Positions 24,522 through 34,169 of a stretch of 64,000 bases of DNA are shown piece by piece. The DNA comes from UBA1756 sp045132235 (GTDB lineage Bacteria > Bacteroidota > Bacteroidia > Bacteroidales > WCHB1-69), in assembly GCA_045132235.1 (NCBI GenBank), contig JBGURX010000007.1, forward strand, positions 62,001 to 126,000, in the 5' to 3' direction. A program made the position numbers and the translations under genes. Below the pieces are notes generated by a model. It saw only the letters and a list, made by a program, of their open reading frames with translations, had not been told where the DNA came from and searched no databases. The first letter of the stretch is position 1, and each line of letters opens with the position of its first letter.

Positions 24522-25517
24522 TTACCTGATTTTCACAAATTTACGACTATACTTTTTATTATCCATGATGCAGGTGGCGATGTAGGTGCCCTGTTGCAAA
24601 TGGGATATGTTGATACTGGTGCGCATCTCCGTGAGATTTTCCATGAACATAATTCTGCCAAACATATCGGAAATATACAATGTGCAGTTGGATGGGAGGC
24701 CTTCAAATCTGATGGTGAGATGGTTCCGTGCCGGATTGGGGATTAGTGCAAAACCAACCTTTGGATTTTCCGCCACATCTACATAGCCATTTTGATAACA
24801 TCCAGCTCGTTCGTCAGCCATATATACCAATTCATCATCCTTATGCACGCACAACAGGAAAGGATGATCCTCGTAATACCTGCCACAATGGAGAGAACTA
24901 TCGGCAGAAAAATAGCCCCCATCACAATGCATCCAATGAACGGAGCCCCATCCCATCGGGGAAAAACTGGGGCCTATTCCTTCAACAAACACAATGGGGT
25001 GTCCATGGTAATCTTCCGCATACAGGTGAGGGCAGTCGCATGTCTTTCTGAAAATGATGTTTTTAAGACTATTGACATATATCACCGTGTCGGCTACAAT
25101 TGGAACGGGCATGTCACCATAATGTGCCCTTTTAAACGGCATCCAGAACGTGTCCCCCACATTTAGCGACATGTCGCAGGTCAGCATCTCCTCGTCAAAA
25201 CTTGGATTATAGCTATATATTCTGCCGGCTGTGGTGTCTTCACGCAAGAAACAATCCATTCCCTGAATTGCATAATAAGTATTACCATTTATAACAGCAG
25301 TGTGATTTTTGTAAAACCAATAATCATAGTCAGCCCCAGGCAGCCAAGTAGGATCGGGGGATGTACAATAGGACACAATGTCTCCCAAAACGTGATACAC
25401 TGTTACACTGTCGCCGAAGAACGACTGATACTGCGCCTTCGCCTGCTGGCCGAATCCTCCCGCCGCTACCAGCAGCACGAGGAGAAGAAGAGTTTTGAAA
25501 GGGGTTTGTGTTTTCAT
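24522..25517 (-). CDS. Secreted QYQSFFGDS-family protein with T9SS sorting domain (copy B)
   Basis: 331 residues, a paralogue of copy A with the same signal peptide and QYQSFFGDS start. Shared mature motifs: REDTTAGRIY, CDMSLNVGDTFWMPF, PIVADTVIYV, FVEGIGPSFSP, LLCVHKDDELVYM. The C-terminus has IPNPARNHLTIRF and ends KYSRKFVKIR, a type A sorting domain. Several cysteines (C-x-C, HCDGG, LHCG) could form disulfides. It stands alone, with its own module upstream and another promoter module downstream. Function unknown; surface display by T9SS is inferred. Confidence 0.78.
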   Translation of the reverse strand: MKTQTPFKTLLLLVLLVAAGGFGQQAKAQYQSFFGDSVTVYHVLGDIVSYCTSPDPTWLPGADYDYWFYKNHTAVINGNTYYAIQGMDCFLREDTTAGRIYSYNPSFDEEMLTCDMSLNVGDTFWMPFKRAHYGDMPVPIVADTVIYVNSLKNIIFRKTCDCPHLYAEDYHGHPIVFVEGIGPSFSPMGWGSVHWMHCDGGYFSADSSLHCGRYYEDHPFLLCVHKDDELVYMADERAGCYQNGYVDVAENPKVGFALIPNPARNHLTIRFEGLPSNCTLYISDMFGRIMFMENLTEMRTSINISHLQQGTYIATCIMDNKKYSRKFVKIR

Positions 25518-25636
25518 GGTGGTATGGTTTTGTTGAATTGTTTATTTGTTGTTTTGTTTGGGTGAGGGGATGAAGTTAAGAGTTGAGAGTTAAAAGTTGA
25601 GAGTGGGAGAAGTATTTTTTATCGCTTGCAAATTTA
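25450..25636 (-). repeat. Promoter-UTR-signal-peptide module, copy 2
   Basis: -7 element TAAATTTG (25629-25636), low-complexity leader (25571-25605), AT-rich TTTATTTG stretch, ATG 25517 and signal-peptide codons. It matches copies 1, 3 and 4 closely. Confidence 0.75.
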
Positions 25637-25678
25637 ATATATTTCTCACGAATAATCCAACATTTCAGTTTTCAATTT

Positions 25679-26722
25679 TCAGTTCTTCACGAACCGTGCT
25701 GTCTGCACGCCGCTGTCGGTGACGGCACGCAGCAGGTAGATGCCATTGGGCAGGGATGAAACATCCATGATTCGTAGGGGCGAATGATTATTCGCCCCGC
25801 CCGCCGCCGTCATCATCACCCGTCCAGCAAGGTCGTACACCGTGAGGGTGCGGATGGGGCTGGAGGTTTCCGCCGTCAGAGTGTGGCTGGTGGGGTTGGG
25901 ATGAATGGAAAATGGCAAAGGCTGGTTTTCTTGTATGGAAATATTGTTATCCTGCCAGCAGCCTATCTGTGCATCCGACATAAAAACAAGCTCACGGTCT
26001 TTGTACACACACAATAAGAAAGGATTCCAGTGTCCATAGCCACAATGAAGCTCTTGTTCTCCTGTGAAACAGCTTCCATTACACTCCTCAAAATCTTCAT
26101 TCAGCCATCCGAATGGAGAAAAATTGGGACCTATCCCCTCTACAAAAATAATAGGGTGATGATGTGCCTCTACTCCAAAAAGAGTGGGACAAGGCGTCGG
26201 GGCATCACTCCACATACTCCCACACTCATAGATTGTTCTGAATTGAATGGTCTTCAATCCATTGACAAAGTAAATTGTATCCACCACAATGGGAACGGGC
26301 CGACTATCATAATAATGTGATTTATCGAAAGGCATCCAGAATGTATCTCCCACGGATAGCGACATGTCGCAAGTCAGAATCTCTTCCTCAGCATCAAGAT
26401 CAAACCTATAAATCCTACCTGTGGCAGTGTCTTCACGCAAGTATTCCCAATGTTCACTATAAAATCGGTAATAGCGATGTCCATTGATATTGACAGTGTC
26501 TCTTGTGAAAAGCCCATACTCATACGTATTGCCAGGAATCAATTCAATGTCATCAGTCGATGTGCCTTTGCTAACTCCCATACCTTGTACGTTATATATT
26601 GTGAGGCTGTCGCCAAAGAACGACTGATACTGTGCCTTTGCCTGAAATATACCCGCTCCTGCAATAAGCAATAGAGCAAGGGTTGCAATTTTAATGATTG
26701 GGTTTGTCTTCATGGTTTTCAT
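25679..26722 (-). CDS. Secreted QYQSFFGDS-family protein with T9SS sorting domain (copy C)
   Basis: 347 residues (ATG 26722; ATG 26713 also possible). Its mature part is clearly a third paralogue (QYQSFFGDS, REDTATGRIY, CDMSLSVGDTFWMPF, FVEGIGPNFSP, LLCVYKDRELVFM), but its signal peptide differs from the other two (IIKIATLALLLIAGAG). The C-terminal sorting domain (IHPNPTSHTLTAET, LTVYDLAGRVMM, TARFVKN) closely matches that of the large metalloprotease gene, at the DNA level too. A palindromic element at 25777-25798 is embedded in frame between two strands of this domain. It lies 10 nt after the 376-residue gene, probably co-transcribed. Confidence 0.78.
   Translation of the reverse strand: MKTMKTNPIIKIATLALLLIAGAGIFQAKAQYQSFFGDSLTIYNVQGMGVSKGTSTDDIELIPGNTYEYGLFTRDTVNINGHRYYRFYSEHWEYLREDTATGRIYRFDLDAEEEILTCDMSLSVGDTFWMPFDKSHYYDSRPVPIVVDTIYFVNGLKTIQFRTIYECGSMWSDAPTPCPTLFGVEAHHHPIIFVEGIGPNFSPFGWLNEDFEECNGSCFTGEQELHCGYGHWNPFLLCVYKDRELVFMSDAQIGCWQDNNISIQENQPLPFSIHPNPTSHTLTAETSSPIRTLTVYDLAGRVMMTAAGGANNHSPLRIMDVSSLPNGIYLLRAVTDSGVQTARFVKN
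25777..25798. repeat. Palindromic element inside a sorting-domain coding region
   Basis: Nine-bp perfect arms (GGGGCGAAT / ATTCGCCCC) around GATT. The same core, GGGCGAAT-N4-ATTCGCCC, recurs between genes at 29120-29139. Here it encodes part of the loop GGANNHSP in copy C, which looks like an in-frame insertion relative to the related sorting domain of the 1464-residue protein. Confidence 0.7.
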
Positions 26723-26732
26723 GGTTTTGGGA

Positions 26733-27863
26733 TTATTCTTCTTTCAAAAAGTACTCATTCTTACGTTCAGTCCAGTCGCTATCGTATCGTAAAACCTTAA
26801 AATCATCACAAGAAATGATTTCAACTTTTCTTATCCAATAATTGGGCGTCACCACATAATACGGAAGGTTTTCAGACGGCATCTCTTCATTGATGTCCCC
26901 AATGCAAATACATCCGCCCAAGTCTTCAGGATAATAACGATATTTGTATTCGCCGCTAAATGACCATGAGGGGGATGAATAGGGTGCGAGTTCTGTCGGT
27001 TCTGAATAGAACGTGGAATCACCAAAGGTTACACGATACGTGATGGGGTGATCCATAGTCGGCAAGGTGAGTGGAGCGGAGACGACCGTAAAGGATTTCC
27101 CCGCAAGCGAGAATGCGTCACAATCGCCGCTCTCTGAAAAAAAGATGTTGACAGAGCCGTAGGGATACAACCAGTCTGTGATGTAATAGTTCACCTGCTC
27201 AGTCTTTTTCAATACCCTTCCCCCATACGTGACATAGGCAGTAATCCACATTACTGTCCTCCCATTGAACAGCCCTTCACCGCCACGTTCTGCCTTCTCC
27301 ATCAGTTGTGGTGTTGAAGATGAGATGCGGATATCAAAACCACTTCCTCTCCCTGCTGCGCACAGCACTTTGCCCACCTTGCGGCCGTCGGTTGTCTCAG
27401 CCTGTACGAAATACATTCCACTGTAAGGCAGCGTGAGCGACAGCTGGTGCTCGCCCGCCGACAACCACCCAGTCCGCTGGCAACACAGCCGGCCCTGCAT
27501 GTCCATGATCTGCAGATGCACATTCCCTGCCGTACAAGTTGTCAGCTTCATCTGGCACTCACCCTGACAGGGATTGGGATAGCTTTGCAATAAAGAGGAA
27601 CTCGCAGATGGAAAGGACTCGTGAATGCCTGTGGAACAATTGGCAAGAATAGTATCGGGAGGATACATTGTAAAGAACCTCGGATTATTGAAATCCACAT
27701 GCACTTGTATGCTGTCCCATGGTATCTGCCGCCCATTGATGTAGGTGCGGACGACATTCACTATGCAACTGTCCTCCTGCGCCATCGCTTGCTGGCTGAA
27801 GCCCCCCGCCGCTACCAGCAGCACGAGGAGAAGGAGGGGTTTGAAAGTGGGTTGTGGTTTCAT
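26733..27863 (-). CDS. Secreted protein with sorting-domain-like region in its middle
   Basis: 376 residues with the shared signal peptide (FKPLLLLVLLVAAGG, ending AMAQ) joined to an unrelated mature protein. Residues about 92-170 read as a T9SS type A sorting domain (LQSYPNPCQGECQMKL, LQIMDMQGRLCCQ, GMYFVQAETTDGRKVGKVL), but about 205 further residues follow: an extracellular-looking region (WITAYVTYGGRVLKK, YRVTFGDSTFY, SPSWSFSGEYKYRY) ending KNEYFLKEE. Sorting domains normally sit at the C-terminus, so this could be a fusion, a changed stop, or a use of the fold as an ordinary domain. Start ATG 27863 lies in module copy 3. Confidence 0.75.
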   Translation of the reverse strand: MKPQPTFKPLLLLVLLVAAGGFSQQAMAQEDSCIVNVVRTYINGRQIPWDSIQVHVDFNNPRFFTMYPPDTILANCSTGIHESFPSASSSLLQSYPNPCQGECQMKLTTCTAGNVHLQIMDMQGRLCCQRTGWLSAGEHQLSLTLPYSGMYFVQAETTDGRKVGKVLCAAGRGSGFDIRISSSTPQLMEKAERGGEGLFNGRTVMWITAYVTYGGRVLKKTEQVNYYITDWLYPYGSVNIFFSESGDCDAFSLAGKSFTVVSAPLTLPTMDHPITYRVTFGDSTFYSEPTELAPYSSPSWSFSGEYKYRYYPEDLGGCICIGDINEEMPSENLPYYVVTPNYWIRKVEIISCDDFKVLRYDSDWTERKNEYFLKEE

Positions 27864-27997
27864 GGTGGTATGGTTTTGTTGAATTGTTGAATCGTTTATT
27901 TGTTGATTTGTTTGGCTGGAGGGGCGAAGGAGTTAAGAAGTTAAGAAGTTAAGAGTTAAGAGTAAAAAGTGAAGAGTGGGGATGGGTTGCAAATATA
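27798..27997 (-). repeat. Promoter-UTR-signal-peptide module, copy 3
   Basis: -7 element TATATTTG (27990-27997), the longest low-complexity leader (27926-27980), AT-rich TTTATTTG stretch, ATG 27863 and signal-peptide codons. Same order as copies 1, 2 and 4. Confidence 0.75.
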
Positions 27998-28026
27998 CGA
28001 TATTTTGGAGGAAAAACAAATCATTT

Positions 28027-28518
28027 TCATCGCACTCTCACTAATTTAAACCACTGTGGATATTGATAGAAAGATTGGGGTTGAGAAAAAAGATACTGCA
28101 ACCGCATAGTGTCAGCATCCATCGTCACATTAAAAACGGGGCCAATTCCTTCTTGATACAGAATCTCGGCAAAGTTCGGGAGAGGTGTGACATGCCACCT
28201 GTAGAATTTTCCATCCTCAATCTTATAATTGCCCTGTTCATTGTTGTAAAACTGACAAAGATGTTGAACACACGTATCTCCATAGCAATATAAATAGTTG
28301 CTCTCCACCCTGTAGCTATGCTCACTGAATGTAATTCTGAGGTAATCCCCCTCTTGGGGCTGTATAGACTGTGAATGCTCTGCCTGCCACTCCCACGTGC
28401 CACAGATTGCACAAGGTTCTGTCGGAGTATCCGGTTCTTCGATAGGTTCTTCTTTTGTACAAGAGAAAAGAGAACCACCCAACAGCATCAAAATAAAGTA
28501 TTTTCGCAATGTTTTCAT
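28027..28518 (-). CDS. Lipoprotein of a lipocalin-like small family (copy 1)
   Basis: 163 residues; signal peptide with SLFSC giving lipidated Cys20, then an acidic Pro/Glu/Thr linker. The mature domain starts ICGTWEWQAE and has a beta-rich pattern (YLRITFSEHSYRV, YKIEDGKFYRW, DTMRLQYLF, FKLVRVR). It aligns by eye with the next protein upstream (GTW, YLRxTFxEH, GKFYxW, DTLxLQxLF, FVKL), suggesting paralogues with a lipocalin-like beta-barrel. Starts 3 nt after that gene. Ligand unknown. Confidence 0.72.
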   Translation of the reverse strand: MKTLRKYFILMLLGGSLFSCTKEEPIEEPDTPTEPCAICGTWEWQAEHSQSIQPQEGDYLRITFSEHSYRVESNYLYCYGDTCVQHLCQFYNNEQGNYKIEDGKFYRWHVTPLPNFAEILYQEGIGPVFNVTMDADTMRLQYLFSQPQSFYQYPQWFKLVRVR

Positions 28519-28521
28519 AGC

Positions 28522-29061
28522 TTATCTGTTGAGTTTGACAAAGGTATAATGGTCTTCTTCCGGCAAATCCACATTGGGACAATTCTCGCGATCAAACAGA
28601 CATTGCAGTTCCAAAGTGTCTCCATGAAGAGAGGCATCGAAGGTGGGCGGAATGTTAGCATAAAAAGGCATTTCCGTCCATTGGGCAGGAGGTAACTCGC
28701 GATTCCACATATAGAATTTCCCATTATAAATCAAATAGCTGCATCTTACCCAACTTTGAAAATAACCGCCAGACGGCCACTGTGGATTTTTATCAAAACG
28801 CTCCAGATAAAACTGTCCTTTGCTATCTGTGGAAAAATAATGCTCGAAAAAGGTAACCCGAAGGTAACAGGTGTCACTCGATGGCACAAGAGAGATACAA
28901 TCCCATGTACCTTGCAAATCCACATCAGAAGAAGCATAAGAGGGCGGGCCTTGCTGCTGCTGTTCCTCCGCCTGTTCCAGCTTTTCGCACGACACCAACA
29001 TCCCCGCCGCTACCAGCAGCACGAGGAGAAGAAGGGTTTTGAAAAGGGTTTGTGGTTTCAT
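28522..29061 (-). CDS. Lipoprotein of a lipocalin-like small family (copy 2), with module leader
   Basis: 179 residues from ATG 29061, where the module ends. The signal peptide is the module's FKTLLLLVLLVAAG but diverts into MLVSC, creating a lipobox (lipidated Cys25), so the secretion leader has become a lipoprotein leader. A Glu/Gln-rich linker (EEQQQQ) follows, then the GTWDC...YLRVTFFEHYF...GKFYMWN...DTLELQCLF...FVKLNR domain shared with the downstream gene. First of a two-gene unit. Function unknown. Confidence 0.75.
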   Translation of the reverse strand: MKPQTLFKTLLLLVLLVAAGMLVSCEKLEQAEEQQQQGPPSYASSDVDLQGTWDCISLVPSSDTCYLRVTFFEHYFSTDSKGQFYLERFDKNPQWPSGGYFQSWVRCSYLIYNGKFYMWNRELPPAQWTEMPFYANIPPTFDASLHGDTLELQCLFDRENCPNVDLPEEDHYTFVKLNR

Positions 29062-29163
29062 GGTGGTATGGTTTTGTTGGTTTGTTGAATCGTTTATTTG
29101 TTGAATTGTTTGGCTGGAGGGGCGAATCATTATTCGCCCGTACGTTTTTCGCCAGCAAATGTA
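29000..29163 (-). repeat. Promoter-UTR-signal-peptide module, copy 4
   Basis: -7 element TACATTTG (29156-29163), a leader in which the TTAAGAGT run is replaced by the palindrome at 29120-29139, AT-rich TTTATTTG stretch, ATG 29061 and signal-peptide codons ending in a lipobox. Confidence 0.72.
29120..29139. repeat. Palindromic element, intergenic copy
   Basis: GGGCGAAT / ATTCGCCC arms (29120-29127, 29132-29139) with CATT loop. Same core as the copy inside the sorting domain at 25777-25798. Confidence 0.7.
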
Positions 29164-29194
29164 ATACAATTCCCATGAATAATCCAACCCCTTG

Positions 29195-29214
29195 AGACAA
29201 CGCATGCGTTGTCT
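29195..29214. repeat. Perfect 20-bp palindrome
   Basis: AGACAACGCA followed directly by its complement TGCGTTGTCT, between glnS and the lipoprotein unit. There is no T-run on either side, so it is not a typical terminator; it resembles a short mobile palindrome or a protein-binding site. Confidence 0.75.
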
Positions 29215-29253
29215 TCACCTTTCACTCTCCCATTCTCAATTTTCCGTTTCCCC

Positions 29254-30879
<1,626 letters not shown>

Positions 30880-30906
30880 TGCCTTATAATTTTAGAAATT
30901 GAAGTG

Positions 30907-30914
30907 CAAAAATA
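30907..30914 (-). promoter_or_regulatory. -7 promoter element for glnS
   Basis: TATTTTTG on the minus strand, 27 nt before ATG 30879, matches TAnnTTTG. Confidence 0.6.
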
Positions 30915-30945
30915 CAACTAAAATTGAAGAGGTGGGAAATTTTTT

Positions 30946-30974
30946 TTGAAAAAAATCCCGTACCTTTGCCGCAC
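30946..30974 (+). repeat. 29-bp direct repeat, left copy, containing the M14-gene promoter
   Basis: Identical at all 29 positions to 34166-34194. It contains the -7 element TACCTTTG (30961-30968), placed 81 nt before ATG 31050. Confidence 0.8.
30961..30968 (+). promoter_or_regulatory. -7 promoter element for the M14 carboxypeptidase gene
   Basis: TACCTTTG matches TAnnTTTG. Confidence 0.55.
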
Positions 30975-31049
30975 TATTTTTTCGAATTTTGTTTTAACCT
31001 TTTTTCACAAGATCTGAAAGATTGTAAGAAGTAATCTTTAGAAATCCTC

Positions 31050-34000
31050 ATGAAAATGAAAAAATACTTATTGTTCATCCCATTTTTTCTAAGCTGCACT
31101 TTGTTTGCACAGGTTGATCCACCGCAGATTGAAGAGGGTTGGGAGTCAGGAGATTTCTCATCACTCCAATGGGAGCGCCCTGGTTCCATGTACTTGTGGG
31201 AAATCACCAGCGAAGGGGCACATAGCGGACGATATTGTGTACGAAGCGGAAACTATTACACCAAAAACACCGAATCCGTACTGCAACTGCCCGTCTATCT
31301 TACTGAAGCCGGAAACCTTTCCTATTTCCGAAAGATTTTCTCTTCACCGACCAGCGGATTCTTTCGTTTCTATTTGGATGGCCAGCTACAAGACTCTCTC
31401 TCGGGATATGGCGAATGGAGTGAATTCCAATATGCCATATCTTCTGGATTCCACATTCTTAAATTCTGCTATACAAGAAATTCAGCGGCAAGCAAAGGTT
31501 CTGACTGTGTGTGGATTGACGATATACATCTGCCCAGTGGCATCATGTTGGAACCCCAAAATGGTCCCTGCAACGCACCCGCAGAACCGAGAGCTGAAGT
31601 GAATGGCAATGAGGTTCGTCTGTCGTGGGACGATGCCTACCAATCCGCCGAGACGCTTTACTTTGATGATCTGGAAGGCCACGAATACGGAGCCATCAAC
31701 TCGCCCGGAACCATCGGGTGGCACTATATTGACGGGGACGGTGTTCCGACGAACGCATTCAGCTCGTTGAACTTCCTGAACGAAGGTGCCGAAATGGCCT
31801 TCATCGTGCTGGACGACGAACTCATTAGCGGCTCCCCCAATCCCATGACAGCCCATTCAGGTCACCGGTTCTTGGGCAGTCCCTTTCACTCCAACAGGAG
31901 CAACGACGATTGGATCGTGAGCCCGGAGCTGAACTTCTCTGAACCCTTCACCTTCTCGTTTTTTGCCCGCAGTTTCTCCACGCAATATCCTGATGAACAG
32001 TTTGTTGCCGCCTATTCCATCACCGATGACCAAGCTGGCAGCTTCATTCCGTTGCACAGCGCCCCCATCACCACCTTTGCCGAATGGACAGAATACGCCT
32101 TCTTGGTGCCGGCACAAGCGAGATATGTGGCCATCCATTGCATCTCGTACGACCAGTACATCTTCTGTTTGGATGACCTTTCCATCCGTGGCGCGACCAC
32201 CAGCGGACACACCTGCAATATCTATCGCGACGGCATTCTGATTGCCTCACAAGTTGCTGATTCCTTGTATATTGACCACAATGCTGCACAAGGAGAGCAC
32301 TGCTATGCCATCACCTATAATTGCAGCGGAAACCGGGAATCGGACTTTTCTCCGGAAACTTGCATCACGATGGACAGGGGAGATGCTTTCTTTTCTGATG
32401 ATGAAAATATTTTGAATGAAAGAGAAAGTATGCCCGACCTCTCGTATGCGAACAGAGAGGTCAGCAACAGCCACATGGCCAGTACTTTGGAGGAAATGTT
32501 CAGATGGAACAAGTACCCGACTTACGGTGTTTACACGGAATTGCTGCAATATTTCAAGGAAACATTCCCAAATTTGTGCCAAATCGACACAATACTGGCG
32601 GTTACGCCGCACCCCGACCTGCCCCACTCCCTTTTCGGCATCCACATCAGCAACACACTGGGGCAGCCAACGACCAAGCCCGCTTTCCTGTACTCCTCCA
32701 GCATGCACGGCACCGAAGTGGTATGCTACTACCTGATGCTGCACCTTGCGGACTATATCCTGAACAACGCCACCAGCGATTCGGCGGTGATGAAACTGCT
32801 GGACAATGTGGACCTGTACATCTGCCCACTCGAGAACCCCGACGGTGCCTATCATTTGACCAACGATATAATCTGGCAAGGCGAAGGTTATTCCACCTAC
32901 CACAATTACAATGACGTGCAGCTGAACCGCAACTATCCGCACCTGCCGGGACTGGGCACCGAAGCCAACATCCAACCCGAAACGCAGGCCATCATCGACT
33001 GGGTGACACCCCTCCATTTTGTTATGTCGGTGAACTTCCACTGCGGCGCGGAACTGATCAACTATCCGTGGGATTCGTGGACGACGAGCCAGCGCGCACA
33101 TGCCGATGCCGACTGGTTCCGCTACACGGGCCAGAACTACGCAACCCTGTGCCATGCGCAAGACACCTCCTACATGTACGGCAATGGCAACGGATATGCC
33201 GTCATTGATGGAGGCGACTGGAGCGTCGTGTCGGGAAGCCGCCAGGACTACATGACCTATTACCAGCACTGCCGCGAAGTGACAATGGAGATAAGCCACA
33301 CGCACGTGGTCACCGACACCAATGAACTGCAGACATACTGGGACAACAGCAAGGACGCCCTGCTGAGTTACGCACTGGAATCCAGCTACGGCTTTGGCGG
33401 CACAGTGACCGACGCGGTCACGCATGAACCCGTGGAGGCCAAAATCACGGTGGTCGGACACGACCGCTTCCACTCCGAAGTGTATTCGCACCTGCCGTTG
33501 GGAGCCTACCACCGGCCCATTATGGCGGGAACATACACCGTTGAGGTTTCGGCACCCTGCTACCAGACTGAAACGTTCACCGTCACCACCCGTCCGGGGG
33601 TAGGTATGATGCACAATGTCGAACTCCAGCCATTGGTCACGATGCCCGTCGCCTACGACCAGTACATTCTCGAAGGGATGCAGACCACCGTGGTCGCCCT
33701 TTCGCAAAATGAGGTTTTTTGGTACGAATCCGACACGGCGACGGAACCGTTTGCCGTTGGAAACTATTTTACGACTCCCGTTCTTTTTGATACAGTAACC
33801 TATTATTTTGAAGGACGTTACGAAGAGGATACCCTGTCGTGTGTCAGTCCCCGCAACTCGGTTACCGTGTATGTAATCGACACCGCAACCCACCCATCAT
33901 TCATACCCGACAATACAATAAATCAAGAACTTGTAATCTATCCAAATCCCGTAACAGACTATCTTACCATAAAGGAAAACAACAATGACATTTCCTTTAT

Positions 34001-34169
34001 CATGATTTTTGATTCTAATGGGAAACTCGTTCTGCAAAGACCTGTGTCTTCCCCCTTGCGCATAGATGTATCACCCCTAAAGCAGGGAACCTATTTCCTT
34101 CGCACCATAGCTCAAGACGGGAGTCAACACAATGCAAAATTCATCAAAGCCGTGAAGGGAGGAAATTGA
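31050..34169 (+). CDS. Secreted M14 zinc carboxypeptidase with T9SS sorting domain
   Basis: 1039 residues (ATG 31050, or 31056). The signal peptide ends at LFAQ. An N-terminal region carries two jelly-roll, cleaved-adhesin-like domains (WESGDFSSLQWE; VSPELNFSEPFTFSFF). The M14 domain lies at about 480-780, with zinc ligands His553 and Glu556 (HGTE), His664 (NFHCG) and catalytic Glu747 (MEISHTH). A transthyretin-like carboxypeptidase regulatory domain follows (about 775-870), then a type A sorting domain (LVIYPNPVTDYLTI, IFDSNGKLV, FIKAVKGGN). It likely removes C-terminal residues from peptides at the cell surface. The gene is flanked by the 29-bp repeats, and its TGA lies inside the right copy. 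Confidence 0.92.
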   Translation: MKMKKYLLFIPFFLSCTLFAQVDPPQIEEGWESGDFSSLQWERPGSMYLWEITSEGAHSGRYCVRSGNYYTKNTESVLQLPVYLTEAGNLSYFRKIFSSPTSGFFRFYLDGQLQDSLSGYGEWSEFQYAISSGFHILKFCYTRNSAASKGSDCVWIDDIHLPSGIMLEPQNGPCNAPAEPRAEVNGNEVRLSWDDAYQSAETLYFDDLEGHEYGAINSPGTIGWHYIDGDGVPTNAFSSLNFLNEGAEMAFIVLDDELISGSPNPMTAHSGHRFLGSPFHSNRSNDDWIVSPELNFSEPFTFSFFARSFSTQYPDEQFVAAYSITDDQAGSFIPLHSAPITTFAEWTEYAFLVPAQARYVAIHCISYDQYIFCLDDLSIRGATTSGHTCNIYRDGILIASQVADSLYIDHNAAQGEHCYAITYNCSGNRESDFSPETCITMDRGDAFFSDDENILNERESMPDLSYANREVSNSHMASTLEEMFRWNKYPTYGVYTELLQYFKETFPNLCQIDTILAVTPHPDLPHSLFGIHISNTLGQPTTKPAFLYSSSMHGTEVVCYYLMLHLADYILNNATSDSAVMKLLDNVDLYICPLENPDGAYHLTNDIIWQGEGYSTYHNYNDVQLNRNYPHLPGLGTEANIQPETQAIIDWVTPLHFVMSVNFHCGAELINYPWDSWTTSQRAHADADWFRYTGQNYATLCHAQDTSYMYGNGNGYAVIDGGDWSVVSGSRQDYMTYYQHCREVTMEISHTHVVTDTNELQTYWDNSKDALLSYALESSYGFGGTVTDAVTHEPVEAKITVVGHDRFHSEVYSHLPLGAYHRPIMAGTYTVEVSAPCYQTETFTVTTRPGVGMMHNVELQPLVTMPVAYDQYILEGMQTTVVALSQNEVFWYESDTATEPFAVGNYFTTPVLFDTVTYYFEGRYEEDTLSCVSPRNSVTVYVIDTATHPSFIPDNTINQELVIYPNPVTDYLTIKENNNDISFIMIFDSNGKLVLQRPVSSPLRIDVSPLKQGTYFLRTIAQDGSQHNAKFIKAVKGGN

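Noticed and set aside
24340..29163. CRISPR-like array from the repeated modules
   Set aside because: Repeats are over 100 bp, contain coding sequence and promoters, are kilobases apart and have no uniform spacers.
29195..29214. Perfect palindrome as terminator of glnS
   Set aside because: No T-run on the minus strand after the stem and no loop; more likely a repeat or binding site.
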